Translations under genes and position numbers: made by a program
Assembly: GCA_029582265.1 (NCBI GenBank)
Contig: CM055819.1
Coordinates: 32,217,164-32,281,163, forward strand
Length of the DNA stretch: 64,000 nucleotides
From: Zoroaster sp. YZ-2022
Lineage: Eukaryota > Echinodermata > Asteroidea > Forcipulatida > Zoroasteridae
Direction of reading: 5' to 3'
In this document: in pieces, positions 10,624-21,644 of the stretch
Position numbering within the stretch: the first letter of the stretch is position 1
Layout: every line of letters begins with the position of its first letter
The notes under the pieces: model-generated
What the model was told of the DNA's origin: nothing
The model's database searches: none
The model's input: only the letters and a program-made list of their open reading frames with translations

Positions 10624-10800
10624 AAATAATAATAATAATAATAATGTGGACTTATATAGCGCACGTATCCACCAAACTGGTGCTCAAGGTGCATTATATT
10701 ATTACCCCTGCTCATCAGGCTCATAAATCATTCCTGAAACCATCTCAGCTCCCTGGGGAGTATACAGCTCAATTACTGCCATTACAGCGCATATAGGGCT
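10624..10800 (-). mobile_element. SINE S1, 3' part
   Basis: On the minus strand this is the 3' half of the S1 SINE: body (TACAGCTCAATTACTGCC inverted), LINE-like tail GCGC..TATATAAGTCCACATT and ATT repeats at 10627-10646. The tRNA head is missing, so it is 5'-truncated. Full relatives lie at 23304-23712 and 35939-36305. Confidence 0.85.
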
Positions 10801-10844
10801 AATCAAACACAACAACCAACTCTGTTATTGTTATTGTTATTGTT

Positions 10845-10915
10845 ATAAGGGACTGTATCATCACGATAGTAGACTTTCAACAGGGCATGGAATCATTGTC
10901 CTATAGTGTAAGCTA
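10845..10915 (+). mobile_element. TTAAAGGG-type MITE fragment
   Basis: AAGGGACTGTATCATCACGA and CAACAGGGCATGGAATCATT match the left half of the MITE at 3005-3197. No right end is found. Confidence 0.55.
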
Positions 10916-11800
10916 GACATCCTGTTAATTTATAAACAACGGCCTAGCCCAATTATCACTCACACTAGGTTCAATTATCGCATACACAACAACCCTTTAC
11001 TTTGCAATAAACAATTCCACACTGTGTAACCATTCTGTCAATCACTAGTGACCTATTCCCTATCCCCTATATACATGTACTGAGGTCCTTTCTTTCTCTC
11101 GGCTCTCTTGCTCTCCTTAGTTATCACCATCTAAAATGTCAGTGACCTATCCCCTATTATTGTGTCGGGTCATAGGACATACGTTCATTTCAACCTTACT
11201 AGAAATATATCATAAAACCAACCTGTGAAAGTCTTTGAGTGGTAGGGTGCCCACGTTTTTTTAAAGAAAACAACAACAGAATTATACATGTTACCTGATT
11301 TCTATGCTCAGAAAATTTAATTGTTATTAAGCAATATGAAACAGATAACACTGGTCAAATTTTTTTTTAAAGTTGTCTGCTTCGGAGATAAAATGTGCTA
11401 TTTATTATGGATTTTGATGTGCTGAATTATTATGACAATTAAAATTGCTGATTGGCTACTGTTTCCAAGATATTTAAGTTTTTACATTTTACGTACTATG
11501 TATATGGTGTACATAGAAGATTTTTAATCATGAATTATCATACGCTATTCCCATACGTGTACGCATGTACATGTAGATCTTGAAAACTAGAGCCAATCAA
11601 CAATTTTAAGCATCATTTCCATTCTCAGTGACCCATAATTAGTCAAGTTTGACTTCATTTGTTTCGGAAGCATTTTGGCTGTAGACCAGTGTAAACAGTA
11701 AATGACTATACATTTCACATAAAGGTTTGACCAGTAAATAACCCCAGAAACCTTCTAACCAATCTCTTCTGCTTAACAAATATTTTAGATTAATAGGACG
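10916..11800. other. Unassigned intronic stretch
   Basis: AT-rich intron with no recognised gene or transposon termini. It is in the intron between the exons at 12054 and 8512. Confidence 0.35.
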
Positions 11801-11805
11801 ACGAA

Positions 11806-11980
11806 ACTGGGTTCAATGCTAAGCAGAAGAAAAAAAATCACTTAGCAGGTTTTGTTTGTTACTAGTCAAACGTTCATACAAAATGTATACACTTTGGCTG
11901 GTTGCCTGTTCCAAAATGCTTAGAAAAAAAAATTTGCTTTCGCGAAATTCTCTGCTGAGCAGCTCTACGCAAACAGCGCC
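11806..11980. mobile_element. Harbinger-type MITE, degraded
   Basis: ATGCTAAGCAGAAG at the left, ACACTTTGGCTGGTTGCCTG in the middle, and CTGAGCAGCTCTACGC at the right match the layout of 24589-24778. Terminal GGGCC/GGCCC blocks have eroded to GGGTTC and GCGCC. Confidence 0.5.
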
Positions 11981-12053
11981 AGGTTCCCTTGTCAATGACT
12001 CAATGTGACCAGTCTCTCTGTAAATGTGTACGATCAGGCAATATGATACCTAC

Positions 12054-12209
12054 ATCTCTGAGCCCCTCGGTGCGGAAGTCATACAGTTGTTTGGTCAGGT
12101 GTTGTAATTCCTCCGAGCTCTTCTGTTCTTTCTCCACGTATTTCTCGCTGTGGTTCTTGGAGGCTTTCTTCTGCACTTTCTTCAGCTCCGCCCGACACTT
12201 CTCTACAGC
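12054..12209 (-). CDS. BAIAP2: BAIAP2/IRSp53-like, central IMD exon
   Basis: The exon is 156 bp (52 codons), phase 0 to phase 0. The acceptor TTTCCCCAAAAG precedes GCTGTAGAG; the donor is GAT followed by GTAGGT, the only choice that keeps frame with the next exon. The product contains AVEKCRAELKKVQKKASKN and EKYVEKEQKSSEELQHL, ending FRTEGLRD. This is the basic helix of the IMD: vertebrate IRSp53 has the same D/EKCxAELKK..KK pattern followed by KY.DKE. These lysines are in the region known to bind phosphoinositide membranes and actin. Lys/Arg-rich, coiled-coil-like. It was the anchor for recognising the gene. Confidence 0.93.
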
Positions 12210-12809
12210 CTTTTGGGGAAAGAAAGTGTCCAATTAAAATTGAGGAGCTAGGAAATTTTGTTTTATTTATATATTTATTGCAAAGTTGTTTTTTCTGACA
12301 AAATTGTAGGAAAATGCCCTTTATATATATAAATATATATAAATTAAATTGGGAGGGTGGCCTTAGCTTTCAATCCAAATCGGATCTTCATCATAAGAGG
12401 AATAGACAAAATACAAACATAAAAACATGTCTATTTATAGGGAAAAGGGAAAGCAGTGGATCATGGGAAGGTATCCAAAAAAAGCGGGAAAATAGTAGCC
12501 AATTAAAAATAGGCACCAATCTACTAGCAAAGCCAATAGGAGTGTGAACAAAGGAAGGATTAGTGAGCCACACAATAGGACAGGCTACATGGTAGATGCA
12601 GCGGCTACTGGTAAAGCTAGGGTCACACATAGGGATATGACAACAAAAAGGGTCAACGCTGATTATTTGCAGCAGGGAACAATTTATTTCAACAATTTTG
12701 CATGGCAGAATGGTGGAAATACTTTTTTTTCGAGGGGAGGGTAACACCGTATTACACCCTTCCTTAACCCTAACCTTCCCAAATCCTCCAAAATCCTCTT
12801 TGCTAAAGT

Positions 12810-13436
12810 GAAGGATTTTGGAGGATTGAGGTTATTAGGCATACATGCCTTTCCATGGTATATGTACATCCATGTTTGTTGTAGTGATTGCAAGGTCAGT
12901 GCTTGGGTCAGTGGACACTGTTTATTGCTCCATGCATGCAGGGAGGGTCCCTGGCCATGTACATGTATCACATATTAGAAACACATGTGTGCATACATGT
13001 CATGTGCTTGCTTTACTACTGAAGGATTTTGGAGGATTGAGGTTATTAGGCATACTTGCCTTTCCATGGTACATGTACATCCATGTTTGTTGTAGTGATT
13101 GCAAGGTCAGTGCTTGGGTCAGTGGACACTGTTTACTGCTCCATGCATGCAGGGAGGGTCCCTGGCCATGTACATGTATCACAGATTAGAAACACATGTG
13201 TGCATACATGTCATGTGCTTGCTTTACTACTGAAGGATTTTGGAGGATTCAGGTTATTAGGCATACTTGCCTTTCCATGGTACATGTACATCCATGTTTG
13301 TTGTAGTGATTGCAAGGTCAGTGCTTGGGTCAGTGGACACTGTTTATTGCTCCATGCATGCAGGGAGGGTCCCTGGCCATGTATCACAGATTAGAAACAC
13401 ATGTGTGCATACATGTCATGTGCTTGCTTTACTACT
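12810..13436. repeat. 211-bp tandem repeat, 3 copies
   Basis: Units begin GAAGGATTTTGGAGGATT at 12810, 13021 and 13232 (spacing 211, 211, then 205 to the next array). They contain GGGTCAGTGGACACTGTTTA and many CATGTA words. Copies differ by only a few bases, so amplification is recent. Short ORFs repeat with the unit and are not considered coding. Confidence 0.95.
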
Positions 13437-13888
13437 GAAGGATTTTGGAGGATTCAGGTTATGTGTAAGCAAATGGGCCTAGGGAGTTAGGAAGGATTCA
13501 GGTTATGTGTAAGCAAATGGGCCTAGGGAGTTAGGAAGGATTCAGGTTATGTGTAAGCAAATGGGCCTAGGGAGTTAGGAAGGATTCAGGTTATGTGTAA
13601 GCAAATGGGCCTAGGGAGTTAGGAAGGATTCAGGTTATGTGTAAGCAAATGGGCCTAGGTAGTTAGGAAGGATTCAGGTTATGTGTAAGCAAATGGGCCT
13701 AGGGAGTTAGGAAGGATTCAGGTTATGAGTAAGCAAATGGGCCTAGGGAGTTAGGAAGGATTCAGGTTATGTGTAAGCAAATGGGCCTAGGGAGTTAGGA
13801 AGGATTCAGGTTATGTGTAAGCAAATGGGCCTCGGGAGTTAGGAAGGATTCGGGTTATGTGTAAGCAAATGGGCCTAGGGAGTTAGGG
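13437..13888. repeat. 44-bp minisatellite, about 10 copies
   Basis: The unit includes GGATTCAGGTTATGTGTAAG and CAAATGGGCCTAGGGAGTTA. About ten copies differ at only a few sites (for example GAG for GTG near 13727 and CTCGGG near 13833). The last unit runs into the right MITE end GGGAGTTAGGGTTAA. Confidence 0.95.
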
Positions 13889-13892
13889 TTAA

Positions 13893-14590
13893 TTCTCGTG
13901 TTCCCCTTGTTCAAAGTCTGTTCAGTTGACACATGGAAGGAAAAATGACGTCGGCAAATAATTGTTGGCAAACTTTTTGAGTTGCAGTTTCGTTGTACTA
14001 CTAGCTAGGTATTCTACAAAAAACACAAATGATCTTTCCAGTAGGAGCTTTCCAGTGATGGTGAGATGACTGAATAACACAGTACAGTCTACATGGTGAA
14101 CGAATGTACGGGTTCAGTCAGACACAACATTTGATTGTTAAGGAAGTAACATTTGGCCCTATCATCAAGCGATAATCAGGATATTACATTAAAGTATGAG
14201 GGAAACGCCTTCTTCTTTGATTAAAGGTGCTATGAATAGAAAGGATTCAATGTTATTGTCATGACTAAGCATATCATCCCATGTGCGATAATTATGCTAT
14301 TATAAGCGTAGCCTTAGCGTGCGCGCATTGCAAAGTGCAGCGTGTTGAAACTGACGCAATGCCACGTGATGAGAATGTTTTTGATATTGTTTTGTTATGG
14401 AAAATAAAGATAAATAATTCATTCTTCGGTTGGGGTCTGACTGAGAAGGAGACACACACATATCTATGCTGTAATGCTTTTATGAATCAATAAATGTTGA
14501 ATCTATTTGATATTTATAATCAACTGGAAGTCTCTTGAAGTAATACTTCTTGTGAATGTTTGTAACCTCTACGGACGGCATCACGAATCC
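13893..14590. other. Unassigned intronic stretch
   Basis: No recognisable gene. The open frame at 14281-14493 has no family resemblance and no splice support. Confidence 0.3.
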
Positions 14591-14591
14591 A

Positions 14592-14690
14592 GTTAACACG
14601 AATTCTTTTACTTGCAACTTCACGACAAAGTGAAGCAAGTTAACACGAATTCTTTTACTTGCAACTTCACGACAAAGTGAAGCAAGTTAA
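14592..14690. repeat. 47-bp tandem duplication (2 copies)
   Basis: GTTAACACGAATTCTTTTAC starts at 14592 and again at 14639, with perfect identity through CTTCACGACAAAGTGAAGCA. Each unit contains a small hairpin, CTTCAC..GTGAAG. Confidence 0.9.
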
Positions 14691-14932
14691 CATTATTTGT
14701 ACGTCTCCGAAAGCTTACCTCTTAGTAACCCCGACTAAGGATCACAACACAACAGTTATGCACAACTCCATATCCATGTTAACCTTACTTTGTTAGCTTT
14801 TAACTCCCAATCTATGGGTATTTTGATCAATTTTTGACAATACGGTATGTGTGCGTATGACACATTAACTTATAAAGTGGATTGTGAACCTCATTGTCAA
14901 TATTTAGCATGAACATTTTTTGGTTAATTTAA

Positions 14933-15506
14933 CCCTCCTACTACTGCAAGGTTCAAAATCAGTCAAAATGTTGACTTTGCCAAGGTACATGTACATGTAT
15001 ATCTAGTGCACTTAAAAGTCGAATACTCATTGGCGGATCCAGGGGGGGAGGCTAAGGGGGCTGTAGCCCCTGCCTAAAATCGTTTAAAAAAAAAAGAAAA
15101 AAAAGAACAGAATCAGATACAAACGGTAAGGTATTCCCCTTCATTTCCCCCTCACTGTGCTTTGTTTTCCTCCCCCTTTGATTATTGATTTTCATTGTAA
15201 TTTTTGTAGTACTGAAAAATCGTTCTTGATTCTCAGCCCCCCCCCCCCCCCCTAAAAAATATTCTGGATTCGCACATGAACACTGTCAAACCTTACGTGT
15301 AGCAAGTACATTTACAGGTCAAAATGAGTCGACCGTTTTTGACTGGTAAAAGCATTGTCTGGTATTGTTCAGGGTGGTCAAAATGACAGTAAAAACCAGT
15401 CAAAAATGCCCCTGTGTGCACATTTGGGTCAACAGTCAAAACAAGCAGTTGACTGGTTTTGACCTCTATAGCTACTTGCCACTAAAGTGCAGCTATAGTA
15501 GGAGGG
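14933..15506 (+). mobile_element. TTAA-flanked MITE, family A, copy 3, with nested hAT-like insert
   Basis: TTAA at 14929-14932 and 15507-15510 flank CCCTCCTACTACTGC and GCTATAGTAGGAGGG. The copy is interrupted at 15028-15277 by another element. Removing the insert restores colinearity with 8750-9065 (AAGTCGAA/ACACTGTC context). Confidence 0.85.
15028..15277. mobile_element. hAT-like MITE nested in family A
   Basis: The ends ATTGGCGGATCCAGGGGG and CTGGATTCGCACAT are inverted repeats. The host sequence is duplicated around it: GAATACT at left, GAACACT at right (one mismatch), 7-8 bp as for hAT elements. The same family inserted at 32536-32797. GGGGGCTGTAGCCCC near 15056 is a second internal inverted pair with the C-run at 15238-15252. 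Confidence 0.7.
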
Positions 15507-15958
15507 TTAATACGTACACTCAATCTTCACTGTATTTCTAAACAATAATTCCCTTTTTTTAATTTAAAGTTTCCTGAAGGCATCAAAAACTACATAAAGT
15601 TGACATAAAGTATAATTTCTTAGACCCTAATATTAATATTACTTCAATGCAGAATATGACTAATGAATAATTTTAACTTGACTAATATACACATGTACAT
15701 GTATGTACAATTGTACATACACAAAGACCAAGAAATAAGATTTGGACTCAAACAGTTACTACATTCACTGGCCAAAAGTATTGCAACATGCTCAAAATAG
15801 CACTTTACAGTAACAGGTGAAATAATCATTTAATCTGATTTCATCGATTGTGTATTACATAATTTCCGAGCAAGAACAGTAAAAAAGAACATTGACTTCA
15901 AAACACAGGCACTTTCAAGATGTCTTAAGTAGTGTAAATAAAATAAAATAAAATAAAA

Positions 15959-17477
15959 CTAGACTTAAGTGTTTGTCATATGACAAACACATAGGTGTTC
16001 GGATTTTGTCAGGGTAGTGATGATGACGTCAGAATGTTTTTGTAAATATTTTTGACAATTAACAATCTGTACAATGGTGCAAAAACTGTGAATTTACCTG
16101 TTGTGGTTGTTGAGATATGATTTTTTTAAATATTAAAATTTTACTTCCTGTCCAATTGGGGTCATCTTTGTGTAAACATGTTTCGATAATTAACAATCTA
16201 TACAATGGCGCAAAAAATGTCAATTTACCTCTTCTGGTTGTTGAGATAGGATTTTTTTAAATACTAAAATTTGACTTCCGGTTTGGACAGGAAGTAAGGT
16301 CAAATTGGTGTCATCTTTCTGTAAATATTTTTTGACAATTAACGATCTGTACAATGGTACAAAAATGGTGAATTTACCTCTTGTGGTTGTTGAGATATGA
16401 ATTTTTTAAATATTAAACTTTGACTTCCGGTTTGGACAGGAAGTAAGGTCAAATAGGGGTCATCTTTTTGTCAATTTTTTTGACAGTTAACGATCTGTAC
16501 AATGGTACAAAAATTGTGAATTTACCTCTTGTGGTTGTTGAGATATGATTTTTTTAAATATTAAACTTTGACTTCTGGTTTGGACAGGAAGTAAGGTCAA
16601 ATTGGGGTCACCGTTTTATAAATATTTTTTGACAATTAACGATCTGTACAATAGTACAACATTTTTAAATTTACCTCTTGTGGTTGAGATATGAATTTTT
16701 TAAATATTAAACTTTGACTTCCGGTTTGGACAGGAAGTAAGGTCAAATTGGGGTCATCTTTTTGTAAATATTTTTTGACAATTAACGATCTGTACAATGG
16801 TACAAAAATTGTGAATTTACCCCTTGTGGTTGTTGAGATATGATTTTTTTTAAATATTAAACTTTGACTTCCGGTTTGGACAGGAAGTAAGGTCAAATTG
16901 GGGTCACCTTTATGTAAATATTTTTCGACAATTAACAATCTATACAATGGTGCAAAAAATTTCAATTTACCTCTTGTGGTGGTTGAGATATGATTTTTTT
17001 AAATATTAAACTTTGACTTCCGGTTTGGACAGGAAGTAAGGTCAAATTGGGGTCACCTTTGTGTAAATATTTTTGGACAATTAACAATCTGTACAATGGT
17101 GCAAAAACTCTGAATTTACCTCTTGTGGTTGTTGAGATATGATTTTTTAAATGTTAAACTTTGACTTCCGGTTTGGACAGGAAGTAAGGTCAAATTGGGG
17201 TCATGTTTTTGTAAATATTTTTCGACAATTAACAATCTATACAATGGTGCAAAAAATGTCAATTTACCTGTTGTGGTTGTTTTTATATGATTTTTTTAAA
17301 TATTAAACTTTGACTTCCGGTTTGGACAGGAAGTAAGGTCAAATTGGGGTCACTCACAACTCGTGTTTCATCTACTTGTTAAGTTCTAAGTATATGCCAA
17401 GTTTGAAGTTCATGTGAAGTTTGCAAGTATGTGTTTTTTTGTAGACAGTCTATCCGGAGAAGAAGAAGAAGGAGAAG
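15959..17477 (+). mobile_element. Helentron-like element A
   Basis: The 5' end is CTAGACTTAA followed by the perfect 22-bp palindrome at 15969-15990 and then ATAGGTGTTCGG. The body is about eight ~148-bp tandem units, each with ACTTCCGGTTTGGACAGGAA and AGGTCAAATTGGGGTCA. The 3' part (17348-17477) has GTTAAGTTCTAAGTATATGC, a GAAGAAGAAGG tract, and then directly abuts the 5' end of the next copy without its own terminal hairpin. Internal tandem repeats with terminal hairpins and insertion in AT-rich DNA resemble Helentron-derived non-autonomous elements; the class is an inference. Confidence 0.65.
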
Positions 17478-18990
17478 ACTAGAGCTTAAGTGTTTGTTTG
17501 AACAAACACTAGGTGTTCGGGAGGAAGTAAAGGTCAAATTGGGGTCAACTTTATTTAAATATTTTTTGACAATTAACGATCTGTACAATGGTGCAAAGAT
17601 TGTGAATTTACCTCTTGTGGATGATTTTTTTTAAATATTAAACATTGACTTCCGGTTTGGACAGGAAGTAAGGTCATATTGGGGTCACCTTTGTGTAAAT
17701 ATTTTTTCGACAATTAACAATCTATACAATGGTGCAAAAAATATCAATTTACCTTTTGTGGTTGTTGAGATATGATTTTTTTAAATATTAAACTTTGACT
17801 TCCGGTTTGGACAGGAAGTAAGGTCAAATTGGGGTCACCTTTGTGTAAATATTTTTTCGACAATTAACAATCTATACAATGGTGCAAAAAATGTCAATTT
17901 ATCTCTTGTGGTTGTTGAGATATGATTTTTTTAAATATTAAACTTTGACTTCCGGTTTGGACAGGAAGTAAGGTCAAATTGGGGTCACCTTTTTGTAAAT
18001 ATATTTTGACAATTAACGATCTGTACAATGGTACAAAAATTGTGAATTTACCTCTTGTGGTTGTTGAGATATGATTGTTTTTAATATTAAACTTTGACTT
18101 CCGGTTTGGACAGGAAGTAAGGTCAAATTGGGGTCACCTTTTTGTAAATATTTTTTGACAATTAACGATCTGTACAATGGTATAAAAATTGTGAATTTCC
18201 CTCTTGTGGTTGTTGAGATATGATTTTTTTCAATATTAAATTTTGACTTCCGGTTTGGACAGGAAGTAAGGTCAAATTGGGGTCACCTTTGTGTAAATAT
18301 TTTTCGACAATTAACAATCTATACAATGATGCAAAAAATTTCAATTTATCTCTTGTGGTTGTTGAGATATGATTTTTTAAAATACTAAACTTTGACTTCC
18401 GGTTTGGACAGGAAGTAAGGTCAAATTGGGGTCACCTTTTTGTAAATATATTTTGACAATGAACGATCTGTACAATGGTATAAAAATTGTGAATTTACCT
18501 CTTGTGGTTGTTGAGATATGATTTTTTTAAATATTAAACTTTGACTTCCGGTTTGGACAGGAAGTAAGGTCAAATTGGGGTCACCTTTGTGTAAATATTT
18601 TTCGACAATTAACAATCTATACAATGGTGCAAAAAATGTCAATTTATCTCTTGTGGTTGTTGAGATATGATTTTTTTCAATATTAAACTTTGACTTCCGG
18701 TTTGGACAGGAAGTAAGGTGAAATTGGGGTCACCTTTGTGTAAATATTTTTCGACAATTAACAATCTATACAATGGTGCAAAAAATGTCAATTTATCTCT
18801 TGTGGTTGTTGAGATATGATTTTTTTCAATATTAAACTTTGACTTCCGGTTTGGACAGGAAGTAAGGTCAAATTGGGGTCACCTTTTTGTAAATATATTT
18901 TGACAATTAACGATCTGTACAATGGTACAAAAATTGTGAATTGACCTCTTGTGGTTGTTGAGATATGATTTTTTTTAATATTAAATTTTG
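16266..18990. repeat. ~148-bp tandem repeat array inside elements A and B
   Basis: About 17 units are spaced 145-150 bp apart, counted by CTTCCGGTTTGGACAGG at 16276, 16424, 16718, 16868, 17018 and so on to 18844 (one reads CTTCTGG). Two sub-types alternate irregularly: one with CTATACAATGGTGCAAAA and one with CTGTACAATGGTACAAAA. At least 13 units carry the exact 17-mer AGGTCAAATTGGGGTCA. Confidence 0.95.
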
Positions 18991-19276
18991 GTTTATCGTA
19001 ATTCGATATCTGATGACCTAATCATGACGTCACAACTCGTGTTTCATCTACGTGTTAAGTTCTAAGTATATGCCAAGTTTGAAGTTCATGTGAAGTTTGC
19101 AAGTATGTATTTTTTGTAGACAATCTATCCGGAAAAGAAGAAGAAGAAGAAAAAAAAAAAAAAAAAAAAAAAACCGAACAAAAACAATAGGTGTTTCGGG
19201 TACATACCCGAACACCTAAAAAGAAAAAAAACGAACAAAAACAATAGGTGTTTCGGGTACATACCCGAACACCTAA
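17478..19276 (+). mobile_element. Helentron-like element B (head-to-tail with A)
   Basis: ACTAGAGCTTAAGTGTTTG starts at 17478 and includes a near-perfect 22-bp hairpin (17489-17510), then CTAGGTGTTCGGG. Nine ~148-bp units follow. The 3' end has the GTGTTTCATCTACGTGTTAA block, a GAA/A-rich tract, and the terminal hairpin AGGTGTTTCGGGTAC/ATACCCGAACACCT, which is present twice (19190-19218 and 19246-19274). Confidence 0.65.
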
Positions 19277-19347
19277 TAAATTATTGTAACACAGTTCTCC
19301 AAACTGAACTTTGGTGTGTGTTGCAATACTTATGGCCAGTGAGTGTA

Positions 19348-20270
19348 CATTTAATATCTCAAAAGAAAGTAAATAAGTACATTTATGGACACTCCGATAG
19401 CACAAAATATGAAGTAAATCACAGGACAAAAGGGCGTTTTCCGACAATTTTGTCAAAAACTGCAGACTTCCTAAAAAAGAAAACAAGAGAACATTGATAG
19501 AAAAAAAAAAAAAAAAACTTTGCAAAATACTGTTTCTGTTTCCCTGTCTGATCATTGGTCATCAGGTACCACCTACCGCGTCTTACAGGACGACCTGTAA
19601 TAACCCAGTTCATTTCCTTATACAATTTCCCCTTGCATGTCTCCCTTGCAGGGATTTAATAATAGTATCTTTTGTCTACATCATGGGGGGGGTAATCCAT
19701 CATAAGACCCTTCAGGCAGACCGGTCAAAACAGGAAAGGGAATCTTATTTTAAAGAGGGCCTGCTGAAGGGGGTTCTTCTTTCATTTACTGGTTACGGAT
19801 AATGAGCAGAAGTAGACTGTGCGGATGTCGTTAGTTATTGCTTCCCCGCTGTTGGTTTTTATTAGGATTGTTGCTCTGTTCTAAATTTGTTTTGTTTTGG
19901 CTGAGTAAAGTACTGCTATAAAAGGGGCTATGTCAAACCGGAAAAGTGAAATCTTGACAGTCATTTCTGATCATTATTGCCGAGGTTTGAAATCAGGTGC
20001 AGTCGTCCGGTGTCTATAGCTTCAACTCTGTTGGGGGATAGGGGGGAAAGGGGAACTGTCAGGGATGCTACTTTGGGATGTGTTCACGACATTCATGGGA
20101 ATCAGGATACCTATATGGAGAAGTAACGGAAGCCAATCTGTGTGAAATAGTCACAGATGCATAACTGATGCGCAGGTGGTTAAATGTCAACTATTCTATC
20201 CCAATATGATTGAAACAACCCAGTAGGCCCGTCGACACCTCCTGCCATGATAGGGCTCACAAAGTCGATG
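19348..20270. other. Unassigned intronic stretch
   Basis: No exon or transposon ends are recognised. A-run at 19500-19517. The open frames here have no domain resemblance. Confidence 0.3.
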
Positions 20271-20795
20271 TCAACTTTACTATCCTGATTGGGAGAGACT
20301 TTTATCCCAATTGAAACCCTATTCTCCCAATGGGGATACAATAGGGAATCCCTTGGGTGACAATGACACCTTCTGTGATAGTGATCACTCACTGTGGACA
20401 ATGTCAACTACACTATCCTGATTGGGAGAGACTTTTATCCCAATTGAAACCCTATTCTCCCAATGGGGATACAATAGGGAATCCCTTGGGTGACAATGAC
20501 ACCTTCTGTGATAGTGATCACTCACTGTGGACAATGTCAACTACACTATCCCGATTGGGAGATAATGTTATCCTTATTGAAACCCTATTCTCCCAATGGG
20601 GATACAATAGGGATTCCCTTGGGTGACAATTACACCTTCTGTGATAGTGACCACTCACCATGGACAATGTCAACTACACTATCCCGATTGGGAGATACTT
20701 TTTATCCCGATTGAAACCCTATTCTCCCAATGAGGATATCAATAGGCCCCAATCAGGAAACCCATGGGTAACAACGACACCTTCATAACTTACCA
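20271..20795. repeat. 133-bp tandem repeat, 4 copies
   Basis: TCAACT..ACTATCC starts at 20271, 20404, 20537 and 20670, exactly 133 bp apart. Units contain the inverted pair ATTGGGAGA/TCTCCCAAT. The last unit is more diverged. Confidence 0.93.
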
Positions 20796-21285
20796 ACATG
20801 TAAAATATCATTTCTTCTCAATATATAGTATATATATATATATTATTTAAAATCAGAGTAATGCTGAAAATTTAAAACAAAAATAGATTTTCAAAAATAA
20901 ATTCTGAAAAACATTCAACTCTGATGCATCCTGCAGACATTCCGTTGTCTTGATTTGACACGTCCAGATTATGGTCAGGATTTGGTTGAGGTATAAGCAT
21001 TCAAGGATACCAAATTGCACAGATGGAAACTTGCAAACAGATGTGCTCTGTGAAATTCCAAAATGCATTTGCAAAGACACACATGATAAGGGCGTGTACA
21101 TGTTATGTATGTTGATCTCTGCCAGCATGCATATGTCTTAAAGATGCATCATCTATGTTTTTTTCCCCCTCATGCCTTGAAGATGTACACGGTGTATTGC
21201 CCATGTTTTCCCCTGCTATTTTACTGAAGATGTTATCGCAAATTTCTTTTTCATCGGAGCATCGCTATTTCAGGAAGGAAAGACT

Positions 21286-21400
21286 GTTTGCGGTGACACC
21301 ATGTGAACATTCTCTTTTTTGAGTAGTTCTGAAAAGAGCTGGTGGTTACATCTCGACATTTCGATCAGTATGCTCTGATCGTCTTCAGGAGAATGTTAGG
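21286..21400 (-). mobile_element. Penelope-like 3' terminal fragment
   Basis: TTTGCGGTGACACCATGTGA, GAGTAGTTCTGAAAAGAGCT and TCTGATCGTCTTCAGGAGAA match the 3' part of the element at 62476-63062. No coding sequence remains. Confidence 0.5.
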
Positions 21401-21644
21401 AAGAGAAAACAAATACTTCAGTATGACACATTTCAATAATTGTGAATTTGGTTTTCAGTACATACATGTCCCAAAGTGAATTAATGTTGGGTCCCACCCT
21501 TAAATTAATATTGACTCTTTAATATTTTGTTGAACAAAGCTTCTGACAGTTACACGGTGTTTTCCTTTCTGAGAGGAAATTCCCAATGATCCGAATACAA
21601 ATTGCCAGAAAAATAACGAAAAACACAAATAAGCAAAGACTGCT
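21401..21644. other. Spacer between two Penelope-like fragments
   Basis: No features are recognised; AT-rich. Confidence 0.25.

Larger units (their letters stand above)
12768..13888 (+). mobile_element. TTAA-flanked MITE, family C, with expanded internal arrays
   Basis: TTAA at 12764-12767 and 13889-13892 flank ends reading CCCTAACCTTCCCAAATCC and CCTAGGGAGTTAGGG, the terminal repeats of family C (compact copies at 28277-28358, 41198-41454 and 51221-51592). The inside consists of about three 211-bp units followed by about ten 44-bp units. The inverted copy at 51221-51592 holds just one long unit and no 44-bp array, so this copy has grown by tandem expansion after or before insertion. Confidence 0.75.
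15760..19347. mobile_element. Mariner-type MITE split by Helentron-like elements
   Basis: TACATTCACTGGCCAAAAGT plus ATTGCAACA at 15760-15788 is matched in inverted form by TGTTGCAATACTTATGGCCA plus GTGAGTGTA ending at 19347. TA at both outer edges fits a Tc1/mariner target. The two halves (15760-15958 and 19277-19347) are separated by the 3.3-kb Helentron-like pair. Confidence 0.7.

Noticed and set aside
12684..13394. Several ~95-118-codon ORFs repeated in 12.7-13.4 kb and at 51.2-51.5 kb
   Set aside because: They repeat with the 211-bp unit and occur on both strands. The frame is interrupted in different copies.
12768..13888. Telomere-like words (TTAGGG/CCCTAA)
   Set aside because: Only one or two hexamers occur, at MITE ends next to TTAA targets. 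There is no tandem hexamer array, so no telomere or interstitial telomere.
15959..19276. CRISPR-like array
   Set aside because: Units are 145-150 bp with no short constant repeat plus variable spacer. They are ordinary tandem repeats within a eukaryotic transposon.
19055..19555. 166-codon minus-strand ORF with Phe runs
   Set aside because: It spans the 3' end of a Helentron-like element and two A-runs. The sequence is low-complexity and crosses element boundaries.
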